Shown: positions 12,301 through 25,326, counted from the first letter of the stretch. The stretch: 50,847 nt of DNA from Mytilinidion resinicola (GCF_010093595.1 NW_022985442.1:2047366-2098212), one strand, 5' to 3'. Program-made: numbers and translations. The notes: generated from the sequence alone by a model not told the origin.

Positions 12301-12860
12301 TTTTTAAGTAAGTTCTAACTTCTTTAATACTTTTTTAAGCTGCTTTTTCCTTCTATTTTTAATCCTGTATTAAAACTTCTTTTTTTTTCTTTTTCTTACT
12401 TTTTACTTAGATCTGCTATTACTATAACTATAGTAGATACTTACCTAAGCTCGACTGCTTTAGGCCTGCTAGCCTATTAAGTATAAGCGCTTTAGTAGCT
12501 TATTATTTTTAAGCAGCTATTTTAACTTGCTAATATTGCTTTAATATTATAAGCACCTTATTATTAGTTTAGAACTTTATTTTTAGTCCTAATTCTACTC
12601 CGGAAACTTACTTAATAGCTAGTAAAGTATTCTACTAGCCTATTATAAATATCTTTTAGCGGCAGCAGCACTATTTTAAGCAGCCGTTCCGATATAAAGC
12701 CTTAATACCTTTTTCCCGCTATTATATACTTTTATTAAGCTCCTAACCTTATAATAGCGCTGGTAACGGCGATATAGTAATAAATAAGCCGCTTAATAGG
12801 CTACTAGAGCGTAACTTAAAAGCGAATTAGGTTTAGAAAATATTTTAGGTGTTTCTAATA
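9393..12860 (+). pseudogene. RIP relic coding sequence, family unknown
   Basis: One plus-strand reading frame gives long runs of plausible protein broken by stops, especially 11090-12240 (blocks such as EYLNNRFIPVQKVFRHVEGD and SKVLYQRAKQAIKKELEEEA, then a Ser/Gln/Gly-rich tail). This looks like the decayed C-terminal half of a large protein. It could belong with the OrsD-like relic at 1863-2760, with the Gypsy element nested inside, but I cannot show continuity. A minus-strand reading at 10388-10700 (LDEKYKDIKRNI) also looks protein-like, so more than one relic may overlap. Function unknown. Confidence 0.35.
11589..11619. repeat. Palindromic element-end motif GCACGCAGGGAC..
   Basis: GCACGCAGGGACTAACGTTA followed by GTAAGCGTGC is an imperfect palindrome around CTAACGTTAG. 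Its left half equals the right end of the 17749-25964 unit (GCACGCAGGGACGGACGTTA) except for GG read as TA. It is probably a terminal repeat of a related pogo-type element. Confidence 0.45.
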
Positions 12861-13649
12861 ACTAACTAATTAGGTAGGGAAATCTAGCTAATTTTTAGGC
12901 GTATATAACCTAAAATATCGCTAATTATTAGCTTATTTATACTACCCCCCTGTTTTATAATATACGAAATCGCGTAATTTAACTAAACTTGCACGATTTA
13001 ACCCCTAATTAGCAATAATCGGAGAAAATTCGCGAGATTCGGAAATCGCAGTTTAAAGGGTTATATAGCTAAGTTTCCTAGAAATAGAGAAGGGGATATA
13101 TAGGAAACGGAAGCGGAAGAAAAACTAACGCCGCTTCTAGAAGATAAATATAAGCTTTTCTGCTAGCTCTAGGCAATATATTAACTTTTAAGGGCTTAAA
13201 AAGGTTACTTACTAACCTAGTTAATATTATAAAGTAGAGGCGTCCGAGTTTTAGATATAGTAGAAGGCGAATATATAGATAGTATTAAAGAAGAAAATAT
13301 AGCGTTAAGAAGATATTAGGATAAAAGGATAACTAGAGAGCGACGTTTTGTTAATAACTTACCTATTTTAAATTAACAATTTTAAATTAATAAGCTGTTG
13401 GTTTAGAAGAATATCTAGACTTAGAGGAATATATATTATATTTATATAAAGTATAATCCTAAGTTAATACTAATATACGTAAAGAACTTAAAAGCTTTGC
13501 TAACCTGCTAACTATATAGTTCTTACTAAAACCGGCGTTCTATTTTAAGTACTTCTAATAAAGCCGCTTAAAAAGTTATATACGCCTAAAGTAGAACTTA
13601 GATTTATAATTTACTTTTATTTTACGGTATAACTTAAGCTATATATAAA

Positions 13650-15060
13650 GGCCCACCTATCTTTTATAATATATCTACCTATAAGAAGGCAGTCGGCTAT
13701 ATATCTAAAAATTAATCTATCTTTCCTTTAAAAATAATATTACTGTCCTTAGAAAATAAGTCTTCTATAGCTTTGCTAAAGATTTAGTCTGCCTAAGTAT
13801 TAAGTTGCCCTTTTTTTATTTTTTCTGCCTGCTTATACTTACCACGGGCGTTATAGTGCCGTTGCCCGATAGGAACTAGAATAAACCGTTTCTTATATTT
13901 TCTTATTCCTAGAGTGTCTAATTTATTAATACCTGGCCTCTTCTTAGTTTTCTTCTTATTCGCATCCTCTATTTTCTCCTTAACCGCCTCCTTAGTTTTG
14001 TTTTTAATAGCTTTCTTTTTTATCTTTAGAATAGGACCGTCTAGTCCTTTATTAATATTAATTTTTAAATTACTAACCTCCTACTTTCGCTTTCCAATTA
14101 TTAGTAATAGTTGTTCCTTTTCGCGGATTAGCTTGCGCTCTTTTTCTTTAAACTGCGCCAGCCTGTGCCTTAAACTTTTATACTTTTTCTTTTCTACCTT
14201 TAACCGTCTCTATTTAAGAGCTGTAATAAATCTCTTCTATTCTAGTTTTCTTATATTCTGCTCTAGTTCCTGTTGTCTTTTAAAAGCAATATTTTGCTAT
14301 ATTTGCGTGCTTTTAAGATTTTTAGATATATAATTAAAGATTTCTTATAGCTTTATATATTTTAACTGTTCCCGGGCTAAAAGAATAGATATATCTAAGG
14401 CTGCTGCGTTCTTATTAGATAACTCTTTCTTAAAGAGCGTAAGCCGGTCTTTTAGCGTATTATTTTTATTCTAAGTTTTTAAATATTCCGCCTTTATATT
14501 TTTTAAGCGTTTATTAAACTTGTTCGCAATTCTATTATTATATAACTCTAACTTAAGTATACTACTTTTTGCCTTTTCGGCTTTAATTCTTAAAACCTGG
14601 CTTTAAGCTTAAAGATTAGTAATTATTTTTTTCGCCTCGGCTCTATTATTCTAGAGATTGGAATTTTCGTTTTGTATTAGAGCTAATTAATAATAAAGTT
14701 CGCCGTAATCTATTAATATACGGTGATTAGTATCTTGCAGTGCATTGCTTACTTTATGCGCACTTAGCGTTTCTTGCCCGGCATGTTTAAGTCTACTTTT
14801 TAAAGTCTTAATCTCTTTTTACGCACCTATTATTTCTTACCCGGCATGTTTAAGTCTACTTTTTAAAGTCTCGATCTCTTTTTACGTACTTAGTATTTCT
14901 TACCCGGTATATTTAAGTCTACTTTTTAAAGTCTTAATTTCTTCGTCCGCAGTTGCGTTCTATATAGTAATATCTAGGTCTATACTAGTCTCTAGAGCTA
15001 TTCTATAAAGTTTATATAAAAACCCTAAATTGCTTAGATTAATTAGAACTTAGAATAGAT
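13650..15060 (-). pseudogene. Coiled-coil protein relic
   Basis: Minus-strand translation through scattered stops gives more than 400 residues of Lys/Glu/Leu-rich heptad-like sequence, for example KTLKSRLKHAG repeated three times, AKSSILKLELYNNRI, FKKELSNKNAAALD, QFKEKERKLIREKEQ and KIKKKAIKNKTKEAV. It begins near 15060 and ends in a basic region near 13800. The long pyrimidine-rich plus-strand ORFs at 13914-14333 and 14745-15008 are its antisense shadow. A coiled-coil structural or DNA-associated protein is the best description; family and function are unknown. Stops fall at Gln/Trp-like positions, as expected from RIP. Confidence 0.55.
14767..14950 (-). repeat. Three 63-bp tandem repeats (21-aa units) in the coiled-coil relic
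   Basis: Three consecutive units each encode on the minus strand E-I/E-KTLKSRLK-H/Y-A/TG plus a variable spacer. The in-frame period means the repeat was once translated as a coiled-coil expansion. Confidence 0.75.
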
Positions 15061-17746
15061 TATTTAGCCTTTTAGATATAGTCTGCTCTATTTAGCCGTA
15101 TTTGCTTAGAATAGGCCTACTAAAGAATGCAAACTAAACGGATTGCCTAATAAAGAATAAAGTAAGGTTTCTACTATTACCTTACTTAAGTTTATACAGA
15201 ATATCTAGATAAAGAAAGGGACGGTCCGCTTTATAAGCTAAACTAAACACCCGCCCACATCTATAATATAAGCTTTTGGTAGGCGTATTAGATATAAAAA
15301 GTGGTTGTATTTCTAAATTAGTTTTAATACTAGCAGGAATAAATCTGCTATACGGATACGCCGCAGTCTTATTGCGAATACTTTGCGAATTAAATCTAAA
15401 TTCTTAAGCTAAGAGCGTAAAACAGTACTAAAAGGTATTATTAGGTTCTTTTATAGTTATATTCTCCTCCGCACCTCTATCTATTTTAGGGCAATCCCTG
15501 GTTATTTTAAAATAATATTGTAAAGTAAACAACTATAGTATAAATAGGCTAAACCTAACTTAGTTAGTAATACTTCCCTATAACAATATAATTATATTCT
15601 TAGACTATTATAGCCGAAAAAGTTGCGTACTTTAATTATTACCGGAGAAGCAGTTACTAAGGGTAGTATTTATAGTGCCTCGGAGGGACCTAAAAAGCCC
15701 TTTTATTACTTTTACAGGGGCTTCTAGAGATTTTATATCCTAAAAAAAAGTGCGTAGTATTAGTATAAGGCTATAAATAGTTCTTAAGTTTCTCTAAATA
15801 TTTTTCCTTATGTTTTTATCGGTAACTGCTTTAAAAATCAGGCCGTTTTTAAACAGACCTTTTAGTAGCAATATTTTGCTAGGCACGCTAGGCGCCTGTA
15901 GTTCTAATATAGCTATAGTTTTAAAGTCCGTTAGTATTATTAGGTTCTTATCTCCCCTAAAAATAACTATCTAAGTGCTAAAAATATAATTTAGGTAATA
16001 TATAAGTCTCTGCAGAATTTTAGTATAGAGGTAATAATAGGCTTAGTAACGCTTACTTTATTATACTTTAAGGCTAATATATAATATAGTATACTAATCC
16101 AGTTGCCGGTTTATAGATTCGGAATAGCGTGTAAAGTATTAAAGGCCTCGGCTAACTTCTTATAGTTTAGAAACAATTGTAGATTATCCCTTTTATTTTC
16201 TATTAGCTGTAACTACTATTTTTTTTCTGCGAACCTATTTACTAGTTGCTTATAGTACTAGATTATCTTATATATTTTGCTGTCTAAGTAGGTAATAGAA
16301 ATTAAATACTCTTCTATTAAAGATTTTACTAGTTCTACTCCGGCGCCTAAAAACTATTAGCCTTTAAGATTTTAAGTTGTATACTAAAGTAACCTAGATA
16401 GAAATTTACAGTCTACTATTTTTCTAATATAGGAAGAGCCTTTCTATAGGCGTTAATACGGCTGCGGCTATAGAAATACCGGAGTTAGGTATCTTAAGGT
16501 AGTATAGGTTTAGGAGGTAATTTGTCTAAGTATTCTATTAAGCCTTCCGCAGATAATTTTAAGAATTAGAGAATAATCTAAAAAGTATTATAGTCTAGCA
16601 GCGCAGGTATACAATAAGCAAGTACTAAATAATAACAGCCTTCTTCTCTAAACCTTATTACTAGACTTTATATAACTCTTATTCTCTTACTTTTATTCCT
16701 AGGATTTACGTAATCGAATATAAGATATTCTAATTATATGCGTACTGTTCCCTAAAAGCTAGTGCTTCGATTTTAGAATATCCTTTTGTCTTCTATAACG
16801 GCTATTTTTTCTATTCCTAATAAATAGCCTTCTTAATATACTAAGGGTTCTTTAAAAAGCAATAATATTCGCACTTATTAAGTAGGATATTATAGAGGCT
16901 CCTATTGGATTTCCCAGCGTATAAAATAGCTGCCGGGTGGGATAGAGGGGAAGTAAGGCATTTCTTAGCATTGTTTTATAGGACACCTAAAAGAGGTTAT
17001 AAATTGTTATATAATTTATTTTTTAACGTATATCCACCGTTTTCCAACTTAATATTAAATCTATAGATACGAAAAAAGGAAACCACTTAGTAAAGGGAGA
17101 AATAAAGCTACTTTTTATAACCTAGGCCGGCTATATAAATTGTCCTAAATAGTAGCTAACGCTGGAAAGTATTATAGAGAGTAAGTTAGAAGAGTAAATA
17201 CAGCTATAAATCTAATACTACTCTAGCGGAAAAGAAATAAATAGCTGTAATTCCTAAGAAGTGCTAATTAGATAATACTTAATAGGGGCACGCTATATAA
17301 ATCGTAACAGGGACTATAATTTAGTTTAGCGATTAAATACAGTTATATATTCCTAAGATTTAAGTTAAGCCTATAAGACTTTTGCTCTTTATAGCTTCTA
17401 AAGAAAAGCATATTAAAGGCCTATATAAGAAAGGTGCCGGGTAGCTATAATACGATATACGCTTTACTTATAGATAAACCGCTTTTATAGTACCTATTAA
17501 ATACAGTATATTTCCTTTTATATAATAGGTTTTTTTATATAATAGGTTTACTATTAGATAGTTCTAAGTAGCAGAGTTAGAAAAAGAATTTATAAAGTTT
17601 CTACTAAGTAAATTAGTTAACTTAGGGGTGCAAAGCTAATAGAGTTCCGGATGCTCTAAAAGGAATAATCTATAGTATAATTAAAAAGCATGTAATTTTT
17701 TGGCTGCACTCTAGTTTCCTAGAAAGAAATACCTAAAGAATAATAG
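15061..17746. other. RIP relic sequence, unassigned
   Basis: Strongly AT-rich, with no frame giving a recognisable domain. Around 16890-16990 there is a short less-mutated patch (GGATTTCCCAGCG, GCTGCCGGGTGGG). A 16-bp direct duplication (TTATATAATAGGTTT) lies at about 17516-17550. No gene is supported. Confidence 0.4.
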
Positions 17747-17748
17747 TA

Positions 17749-18282
17749 ACGTCCGTCCCTGCATGCCAGGACGCATGGTATAACAGAACGCTTTTTACTT
17801 CGGACCTTTGCTATCTTTTTTTCGCGAGTATATAGGCCTGTAAATTATATATAATATTCTATTATTACTTTTCTATATATGCACTAGTCTCCGATAATAA
17901 CTACTATAATATTAACTATATTATTAATAGCTTTAACGGCGCTGAAAATTAACCCTTTATTAATAACCCCCTGTTTTTTCAAGACTATAAAGGTCTTTAT
18001 AGACCTTAGAGGGTTAGATATAGAGTTTAAATAAGGAATATCCTATTTATAAGCTTTAAATGCCTTTTTAACCTAGTAATAATATAGTCTAAAAGTTTCG
18101 CCGGTTAAAATCGAAGATAGTAAAAAGCGTTTTAGCGTGTTGGAATATACTAGAGAGACTTAGTATATAGTAGCGTGCTTATATATTATTATAATCGTCT
18201 ATAATAAATTTAGCGCTTTACCTATTTAAGTTAACCTCTAAGAATAGCTATAGCGCGTGGTAACGGGTTTCTAGAAATATAT
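17749..18282 (+). repeat. Left long inverted repeat (RIP-mutated)
   Basis: Starts ACGTCCGTCCCTGC. It aligns with the reverse complement of 25415-25964 over about 530 bp with indels. Shared landmarks are TACTTCGG..CTTTGCTATCT, GCAYTAGYCTCC, ACCCCCCTG-like, GTTTCGCCGGT, AAAAGCGTT..AGCG, GTAGCGTGCT and CTAAGAATAGCT. Similarity fades after TTTCTAGAA near 18275. Confidence 0.85.
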
Positions 18283-18289
18283 ACAGCTA

Positions 18290-21200
18290 ACGTAACCCTA
18301 TACTATATAATAATATACTCTAGATCTATATACTGCTTGCCTGCAGTATATAAGTATAAGCCTTAGCACTATATTAATAGTATTTATATCTAAATCTGCG
18401 GAAGAGTTTATACTATATAGAAGCTTATTTAGCTACTTCCTTAATATTAGCAGAAAGATCTATAGTACTAAGTTTTTACGCCGAAAACTCTACTCTTAAT
18501 CTATCGGTTTTATTAGGTTCTATACCTAAAATAGCAAGCCTGCTTCGAAGCGTTTAGTAGTTTAGATAATTAGTTCTAACTACGCTTTTATAGCCTAAAA
18601 GAGCTTTCGAGTACTAGGCTCTAGTATTTTCCACCTAGTGCTAATAATTATAGAGTAAGGTAAAGCTCTATATATTTAGTAGCGCAGGAAAATAAGTAGA
18701 TAATTTTTCTAGCTTTATTGCCTTTTTATAGCCCTGCAGCGCCCGCTGGTATATTTTCTCCGCCTTATTAAGCCGTCCTAGGTCCGCGTAGAGTAAGCCT
18801 AAGTTATTAACCGTATTAAGTGTTAATATATAGTCTGGTCCCTATACCTTCTTAAAGCCTTATAGCGCTCGTAAGTATATCTTCTCCGCCTTATTAAGCC
18901 GTTTTAGGGATTTATAAAGGGTGCCTAAGTTGTTAACTATATTAAGTATTAATATATAGTCTAGTTCCTATACCTTTTTAAAGCCTTACAGCGCTCGCAA
19001 GTATATCTTCTCCGCCTTATTAAGCCGTTTTAGGGATTTATAGAGGTTGCCTAAGTTGTTAACTATATAAAGTATTAATATATAGTCTAGTTTCTATACC
19101 TTCTTAAAGCCTTACAGCGCTTATAAGTATATCTTCTCCGCCTTATTAAGCCGTTCTAGGGATTTATAAAGGGTGCCTAAGTTGTTAACTATAGAAAGTA
19201 TTAATATATAGTCTAGTTCCTATGCCTTCTCTTTACCTTATAACGCTCGCAAATATATTTTCTCCGCCTTATTAAGCCGTTCCAGGGATTTATAAAGGGC
19301 GCCTAAGTTATTAACTATAAAAAGTATTAATATATAGTCTGGTTTCTATACCTTTTCTTTACCTTATAGCGCTTATAAGTATATTTTCTCCGCCTTATTA
19401 AGCTGTTCTAGGTCCGCGTAGAGTAAGCCTAAGTTATTAACCGTGTCGAGTATTAATATATAGTCTAGTTCCTATACCTTCTTTTTACCTTATAACGCTC
19501 GTAAATATATCTTTTCCGCCTTATTAAGCCGTTCTAGGGATCTATAGAGGGCGCCTAAGTTATTAACTATAGAAAGTATTAATATATAGTCTGGTTCCTA
19601 TACCTTTTTAAAGCCTTATAGCGCTTATAAATATATCTTCTCTACTTTTTATCGGTCTTCTTCTATAAGAAGATAGCCTAGACTGTAATATATTAGCTCT
19701 TATATTATACCTACGCCTGTTTTTTCTTTTTTAGTAAAGTTCGTTTTTATTAGCTACCTACTAACGCCTATAGCATGCTATAGCAGTTACTTCTACTTTC
19801 TTTAGAAATCCTGCTCGCCTTTAGATAGTATATTTAACGCCACTATTTCTACCGCTATCCGGCTAAAAGTATATTACTGCTCTTTACCTTCTACTAACCG
19901 CCTATACTATTAATATAGTACTAAGTATATTAAATAAGTATTACTATCTTTTCTACTATTTATAAGTAAGTAGCGCGATAGAAGGCTAACTATATTAGCG
20001 TACTTTAGCTCGTTTTCCGTAATACTTAGTAGCTATATAGAAGTATTTATTTCTTTAGGCAGTTTTATTACAGTTATAACTAGCTTATACTAGAGCTTAC
20101 TATAGTCTAGGTACTTCTATAGTTTAAGCAGCTACGCCGCTTACTTACTTTATTTCTTAACCTATTTATAGGATATAGTTTAAGTTATTAATATATTATA
20201 GTTACTATACTTCTTTAGTAGAAATCTTCCCTATTTCTATATTAGGCCCTTCTAGGTTTTATTATAATGCTTAGTATAGGTTAAAGCGGATATATTCGTC
20301 TCCTGTATATATAAGCTAGCTTAGGTTAGCGCTAGAAAAAGCCTACTAAGTTATTTAAAAACTATATCTATATCTATTAAGTAAAAATTAGTCCTGCTAT
20401 TCTTTAATAATAGGCGGGAAATTATTAACCTTACCCTTAACTACTCTTCCGGTATTACTTTTTAGAATAGCCCTTACCTGCTCTATTTTAACTATTCCTA
20501 CCTTAAGCCCTATTCTAAGCCTCTAGAAACTTACTAGCCGACTAGTAATAAGAATTAACCTATAGTCTATACTAGGAAAGTATATTTTTATATTATACGC
20601 CTGCACGTTATCTTTATTATAGTAGTCGCGGTTAACGTTATTAAATATTAGCAGCTAATACTAATTTATTGCAAGAAATAGCTACTAGAGATACTTATAT
20701 ACTACTATATTAATATCGATTATAAAGCGCTTTAGTATCTCTATACTATTTACTATTAGCTTATCCTGCGGCAGTTTCTATATTATACTTATAAATAACT
20801 ATTTTAAGCTAGCCTCTAACTCCCTATTTAGCTAGAAAACGCTGCTAAAAGCGTAATAGTATTTCCGCGCGAACTTAACTACTAGTTGCGTTTTACCTAT
20901 ACTGCTAAGGCTGTAAAGAATAACAACCTTCTATTAACTAGTTATAGTTATATTACTAATAAAAAGCCGCTCTAGCTTCTATATCTCTGCATCGCGTTAA
21001 ACGAATTTACTTATAGTTAGTATGCCTTAAAAAAGGAAGTCGATTTTATACTTACTATAGTCTGCTATAAAAGTTAACTTCTATTTATTATTATCTACTA
21101 GTAGAATATATAGTTATATTAAAATCGCCTCTATATAAGCTTAGGAGATTCGTTAACTATACCTTTAACTACTTCTGCTACCGTTTTAAAATCTTTTTCT

Positions 21201-22300
21201 ATTGCCTTTCCAAACTTATTTATATTAAAGTAGGTATGCAAGAGCAAGTATTTACTAGTTAAGTTTAATAGGTTAAAATAGCTAGAGCTTTTACTAACTA
21301 TAAACCTCTATATATATAGTTAGCCTTATAGGTTATATAATACTTATTTATACTTACTATCTAACTCTGCCCTTTTATAATCTTCCCTATATTGCTAGCC
21401 TTAAGCTTATAGAAGTATATAATCTGTATTTTACTTATTTAGCCCTGTATTTTCTTTAGAAAGCTATTAACCACCTTTTATAGGTATACGTTTCCCGGCT
21501 GCAGCACCTTAAAAGCGGTAGGCTGCACCTAATTATTATTATATTTGCGCCGTGCCGCCTTTAGCATCTCTATTTAATTTATCTCTTTTGCGCCTCGGAA
21601 TAGTATTCTAAAGAAAACTAGGCTAGTAGTTAATAGAAATACTCTAAGCTACTTACTTAGGTACTGTTCGGCTTCTAGCAGTGCCTAGAAAATGCTTAGC
21701 TGCTAGTATATTACTATCTAGTAGACCTATTTACCTTAAGTATAACTAACCCGCTAAAATAGTGCGCTATAAATAGCAGCAGACGGAACGAAATATCCTA
21801 ACGCAGTTAGCGGATTTACCACGCCTTTTAAACGCAGTCGGCACTTTTCTTTTCCGCTTTAAGGCTTTTAGCAACCGCCCTACTACTATAAACGCGCTTT
21901 ACTATATAGCCTTCTTACTAAACTACTATAATTAATATCCGTAGCGCATAATACGTGCGTTTAGCGCTACTACTAGTAGTATACTTTCCTTTTTAAGCTA
22001 GTTAACCTACTATAGGCTCTTCCTAGTACTCTTATTTTTATACTAGCTATTATTAGAATAGGCGCTAAGGCCGTGGACTATAATAATACTAGGTGGCTTA
22101 CTATAAGTCTAAGCAAGCAGATATAAAAGCTAAATATACTTAATAATCTAGGCAGCTTCTGCCTCTGCTAATACCTTGCGGAGCACCTTTAGCCCGATAT
22201 TATTATTAGTTACTAGCCGGCCCTAGCCCTGTATTAGCCTCGGCGTACGGGTCTATTATACTACTAGTACCTACTATAGTTTGCTTTTAGTATATAACCT
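18290..22300 (-). pseudogene. NLR relic: alpha/beta-hydrolase - NB-ARC - TPR
   Basis: The minus-strand translation shows three domains. The first, near 22100-21500, begins VHGLSAYSNNS with ARIMRYGY downstream and matches the DUF676/SesB-like lipase domain found at the N-terminus of many fungal NLRs. The second is an NB-ARC domain with a degenerate P-loop, SLSSIGKTQL at about 20914-20884 (expected GLGGIGKTQL; G-to-S is the RIP direction), preceded by KVVILY and followed by SSVF.LN. The third is seven or more 42-residue TPR repeats at 19660-18640 with LNIVNNLGTLYKSL and LNKAEKIYLRAL. Living relatives are STAND receptors linked to heterokaryon incompatibility and non-self recognition. This copy has stops throughout and is dead. 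Ends are approximate. Confidence 0.8.
18640..19660 (-). repeat. 126-bp tandem repeats encoding TPR units
   Basis: CGCCTTATTAAGC recurs at 18761, 18887, 19013, 19139, 19265, 19391 and 19517, an exact 126-bp period, with a degenerate unit near 19643. Each unit codes for 42 residues on the minus strand, the kinesin-light-chain-type TPR length. Units stay very similar despite RIP, so they were homogeneous when the gene died. Confidence 0.9.
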
Positions 22301-22439
22301 AGATATATTAATACTTAAAAGTAAAAAATAGTAGTAAAAAGTTATGCAGGCAATTAATAAGTATATATTAGGCTAAGGCAGCCTATACTTTATTAACTTA
22401 GCTAACCTGCAGTAAGGCTAAAGCTAAGCAGGTAGCTAA

Positions 22440-23502
22440 AGGTAAGTTCCTTGCGAGGCCCTAGGCGCAGATATAATCCTAATAATAAAAGATATATTAT
22501 TTCTATAATTGATTTAACGTGCAGACTTAGCCTATATAGATATACTTCTAGCAACTAGATATACCTCTATTCTCGAAAAAAGCCGAGCTTGCGCACAACT
22601 ATAAGCCTATAGCTAAAGTACTAACTGCAACTTTACTAGGCTACTTTTTAGTTAGGTGGAATAACTCCCCTTATATAAACTAATTTCTTAGGCAGAAACT
22701 TTAGTACAGAGATTTAGAGGCAATAGCACCTTATTTCTAGATTATAATAACTTTTTCTAGCGCTAATATTAACCCTTTACACCGCTAGCGAGTTAAGGGT
22801 TATAAAATTATTATTATAAAAGAACTATAACTGCATCTAGTCTAGATCTATAACCGCATCTTTATTAAACCTTTACCGCGGTATTTACTATTATAGGTAT
22901 TCTGGAAAATATTTCTAGAAAAAGGTATAAACTAAGCGGGCTATAGCTAGAGCAACCTCTATAAGGCTGCAACGGGCTTCCTATAGATATACCGCTACTT
23001 AATCTAGTATAAATCCAACTTCTATATTACTTAATAAGACCACCTCCGCCTTATACCTAAAGATATAGACTGGCTATTATTCTGCTAGTTTACCTTAGAA
23101 CTTAGCTATATTAATAATATAATTATATTAAAGAAATACTACTATAGTAAACTAAGACTAACACAACTTAATTTATATACGCTGCTGCTTCTCCGCAAAT
23201 TCTACTTTAAGCAGGTGTATAGATAGTACGGAGACTTTTTTAGACAGCTATATAGGCCTATACTTTTTATATTTACTATAGTTTTAATAATTCTAAACTT
23301 AATACAGGTTGCATTTATAGCTAACTAGCTAGAGGCCTCTTATTAGAAGGCAGTATAGCACGTGTTTTAATACTTTAGCATAGTTAGCCTCGCCGCAGCG
23401 GCTATTATTTTATTATAGTTTATACTCCTATAGCTATAGATATTCTTAAATAAATAGATATATACTATAAGATAAAAGCTAGCAAAAAAACAAGAAGCCT
23501 AA
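22440..23502 (+). pseudogene. DUF6601-like fungal membrane protein relic
   Basis: Plus-strand translation through stops gives an almost continuous match to the pattern I recall for the fungal DUF6601 family. The blocks are LGRNFSTE, an AIAPYFWI block, SSANINPLHR, a V-W/*-I block with RIFIKPLPRYLL, a glycine/cysteine-poor loop, LRLIPKDIDW, KYYYSKLRLTQLNLY, and then two hydrophobic segments (YRPILFIFTIVLIILNLIQVAF and SIVSLAAAAIILL) before a basic C-terminus ending KLAKKQEA and a stop at 23500-23502. The hydrophobic pair suggests a two-pass membrane protein. About a dozen stops replace Trp/Gln. The family's role is unknown. It is transcribed opposite to the NLR and transposase relics beside it. 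Confidence 0.65.
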
Positions 23503-23749
23503 AGTACGCTATATTAGATAGGTATATTTAGTATAGATAAAGTTGTTATAACCCTAGGTAGTAGTATTACCTTACTAAAACTTTTACTAATATATCTGCG
23601 CTACTAGAGCTCTCTAAGGTGCTAAAGCTAACTTACTTTCCGTAATAGTTGCTTTGCCTATATATACTACTGCGGATATAGTAAAGTCTAGTACTATACC
23701 TAGTTGCGCTACCTTAACTATTAGCTTTATTATATCTACCTTTAATACT

Positions 23750-25326
23750 ACTCTTATACGCTTTTAACCTTATTTCCCCTTAACTTTAGTCTTCTTAGCA
23801 GCCTCTATTTTAGCACGCTTCGCCCGCGCGTTCTAAAGCTCCTTATAACCTATAACTTTAGCTGTACCTAGTACTAGTAACTTTATTACTTATTAAACTT
23901 TAGCTTTATTATTAACCTTTAGCAGGAATTAGATTTAGTTCTACTAGAGAATACCTATAGTAAAGGATATTTAGGCGGCTTTAGTAAATTTATAAAAATA
24001 TCTCTATAAACTTTATTTACTTTTCTTTTTAAAAGTATAAGTATTATACTTAATAATTAAATTATATAAAGATATAAAACCTTTTGCCGAAACTAGCGTA
24101 GCGGGCGTTTATAGAACTTCTTCCTAAGAACTCGGCCCTATAGTAACTTTATTAGCTACTAATATAGTTAATTTATAAGTAGGCTGTAGTATAAACCTAA
24201 GCACCCTATCTAGGTTAAATAGAAATAAGCTACTTATAGCAAAGCCAGCCTTAATACTTTTGGTTATAAATGCCTTTTCTTATGCGGGGTAGAATAGGAA
24301 CGTAAAATGCTCCTTACCTATTATATTTATACCTCCCTATTCTAATTATTTAACTTGCTTATAATAGGCGGCCTTTAGTAAAGCAAATATAGCAATATTA
24401 TAGGGCTGAAGTTTATAAGAAGTATAAAAAGGAAGTTAACACAGAATAATATTATTTATAAAGCAATATTCTAGGATCTCTAGGGTTTTATATATGCCGA
24501 AGCTGTTACAGATTAAGATTTATAGCTTATTATTAGCTTGTTCTTTAGTCTCGGGGTTAAATATATATTAGAGCTACTGTAAGCTAATATATAAGTCGGT
24601 GTATCTAGATTTAGAGCAAGCGTACTGCTATCCAGGGGTGGGAAATATAGTCCAGTTGCTCCGGTAAGTGGTTGCTGGCCAGATAATTATGGGGTTTAAA
24701 TGCCTACCGTCGCCGCTAATGCATTTAACCGCGGTAATCATCGTCCGCTTTATGCGTGCACCCCTATAGTCTCGCATATTGTTCTTACCTACCAGCACTT
24801 TTACTAAACCTAGTATTAAGAGTATAACACCAGTCTCGTCTATATTATACGTATTCTCTGCCAGAATAGCCGGATTATACAGTATCCGCCCGATTACCTT
24901 AAACTAGTGCGTGATCTTCTAGTATATATTCTTCTTGTGGCGATTCCAGTTAAGCGCCTTAACTCTCCTTGCTTATATTTCCGGATAACGCTTCTTAAAG
25001 GCCCGAGCCCAGTTCTTACTTAGTGGCTTGCGTGGTTAGTTAATCTCGGGTCGCTGGCGGGTAACGCAGAAGGCTAGAGACGGTATAAACTTAATTCGCA
25101 CGGGCTGCCTAAGATCGGACATCTGTAGGAAAAACTTAACCAGCGCATCCTCCTCCTAAGGATAGAGATACTATTAACTCTAGGCTTTCTCCTCCTTTAA
25201 GCAGCGGCCATAAGCACAGGAATAAAGGGTAGAGCGAGGGACGTTGCTATAATCTGCTAAAGCACGGTAAGAAACAGGTACGCCAGATAGAAGGCCTTAT
25301 AACAGCACTCGGCTTGCTTTGTCCAT
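23750..25326 (-). pseudogene. pogo/Fot1-like DDE transposase relic
   Basis: An ATG at 25326 starts MDKASRVLL, followed by a psq-type helix-turn-helix block (VSYRALADYSNVPRSTLYS) and a CENP-B-type region (SKNWARAFKKRYPEI). The first catalytic block ENTYNIDETGV lies near 24840-24860, the KVLVGKNNMRDYRGA.IKRTMITAV block follows, and a basic C-terminus with ARAKRAKIEAAKK lies near 23800. About 525 codons is normal for the family. Stops are rare near the start and frequent downstream: damage increases away from the clean right repeat. It is adjacent to the inverted repeat at 25415-25964 and would be the enzyme for the 17749-25964 unit. Inactive now. Confidence 0.8.

Noticed and set aside
13914..14333. 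139-residue plus-strand ORF rich in Phe, Leu and Ser resembling a membrane protein
   Set aside because: It is antisense to the Lys/Glu-rich coiled-coil relic on the minus strand; pyrimidine-rich complement of AAR/GAR codons always reads Phe/Leu/Ser.
14745..15008. 87-residue plus-strand repeat ORF
   Set aside because: It is the antisense of the 63-bp coiled-coil repeats at 14767-14950.
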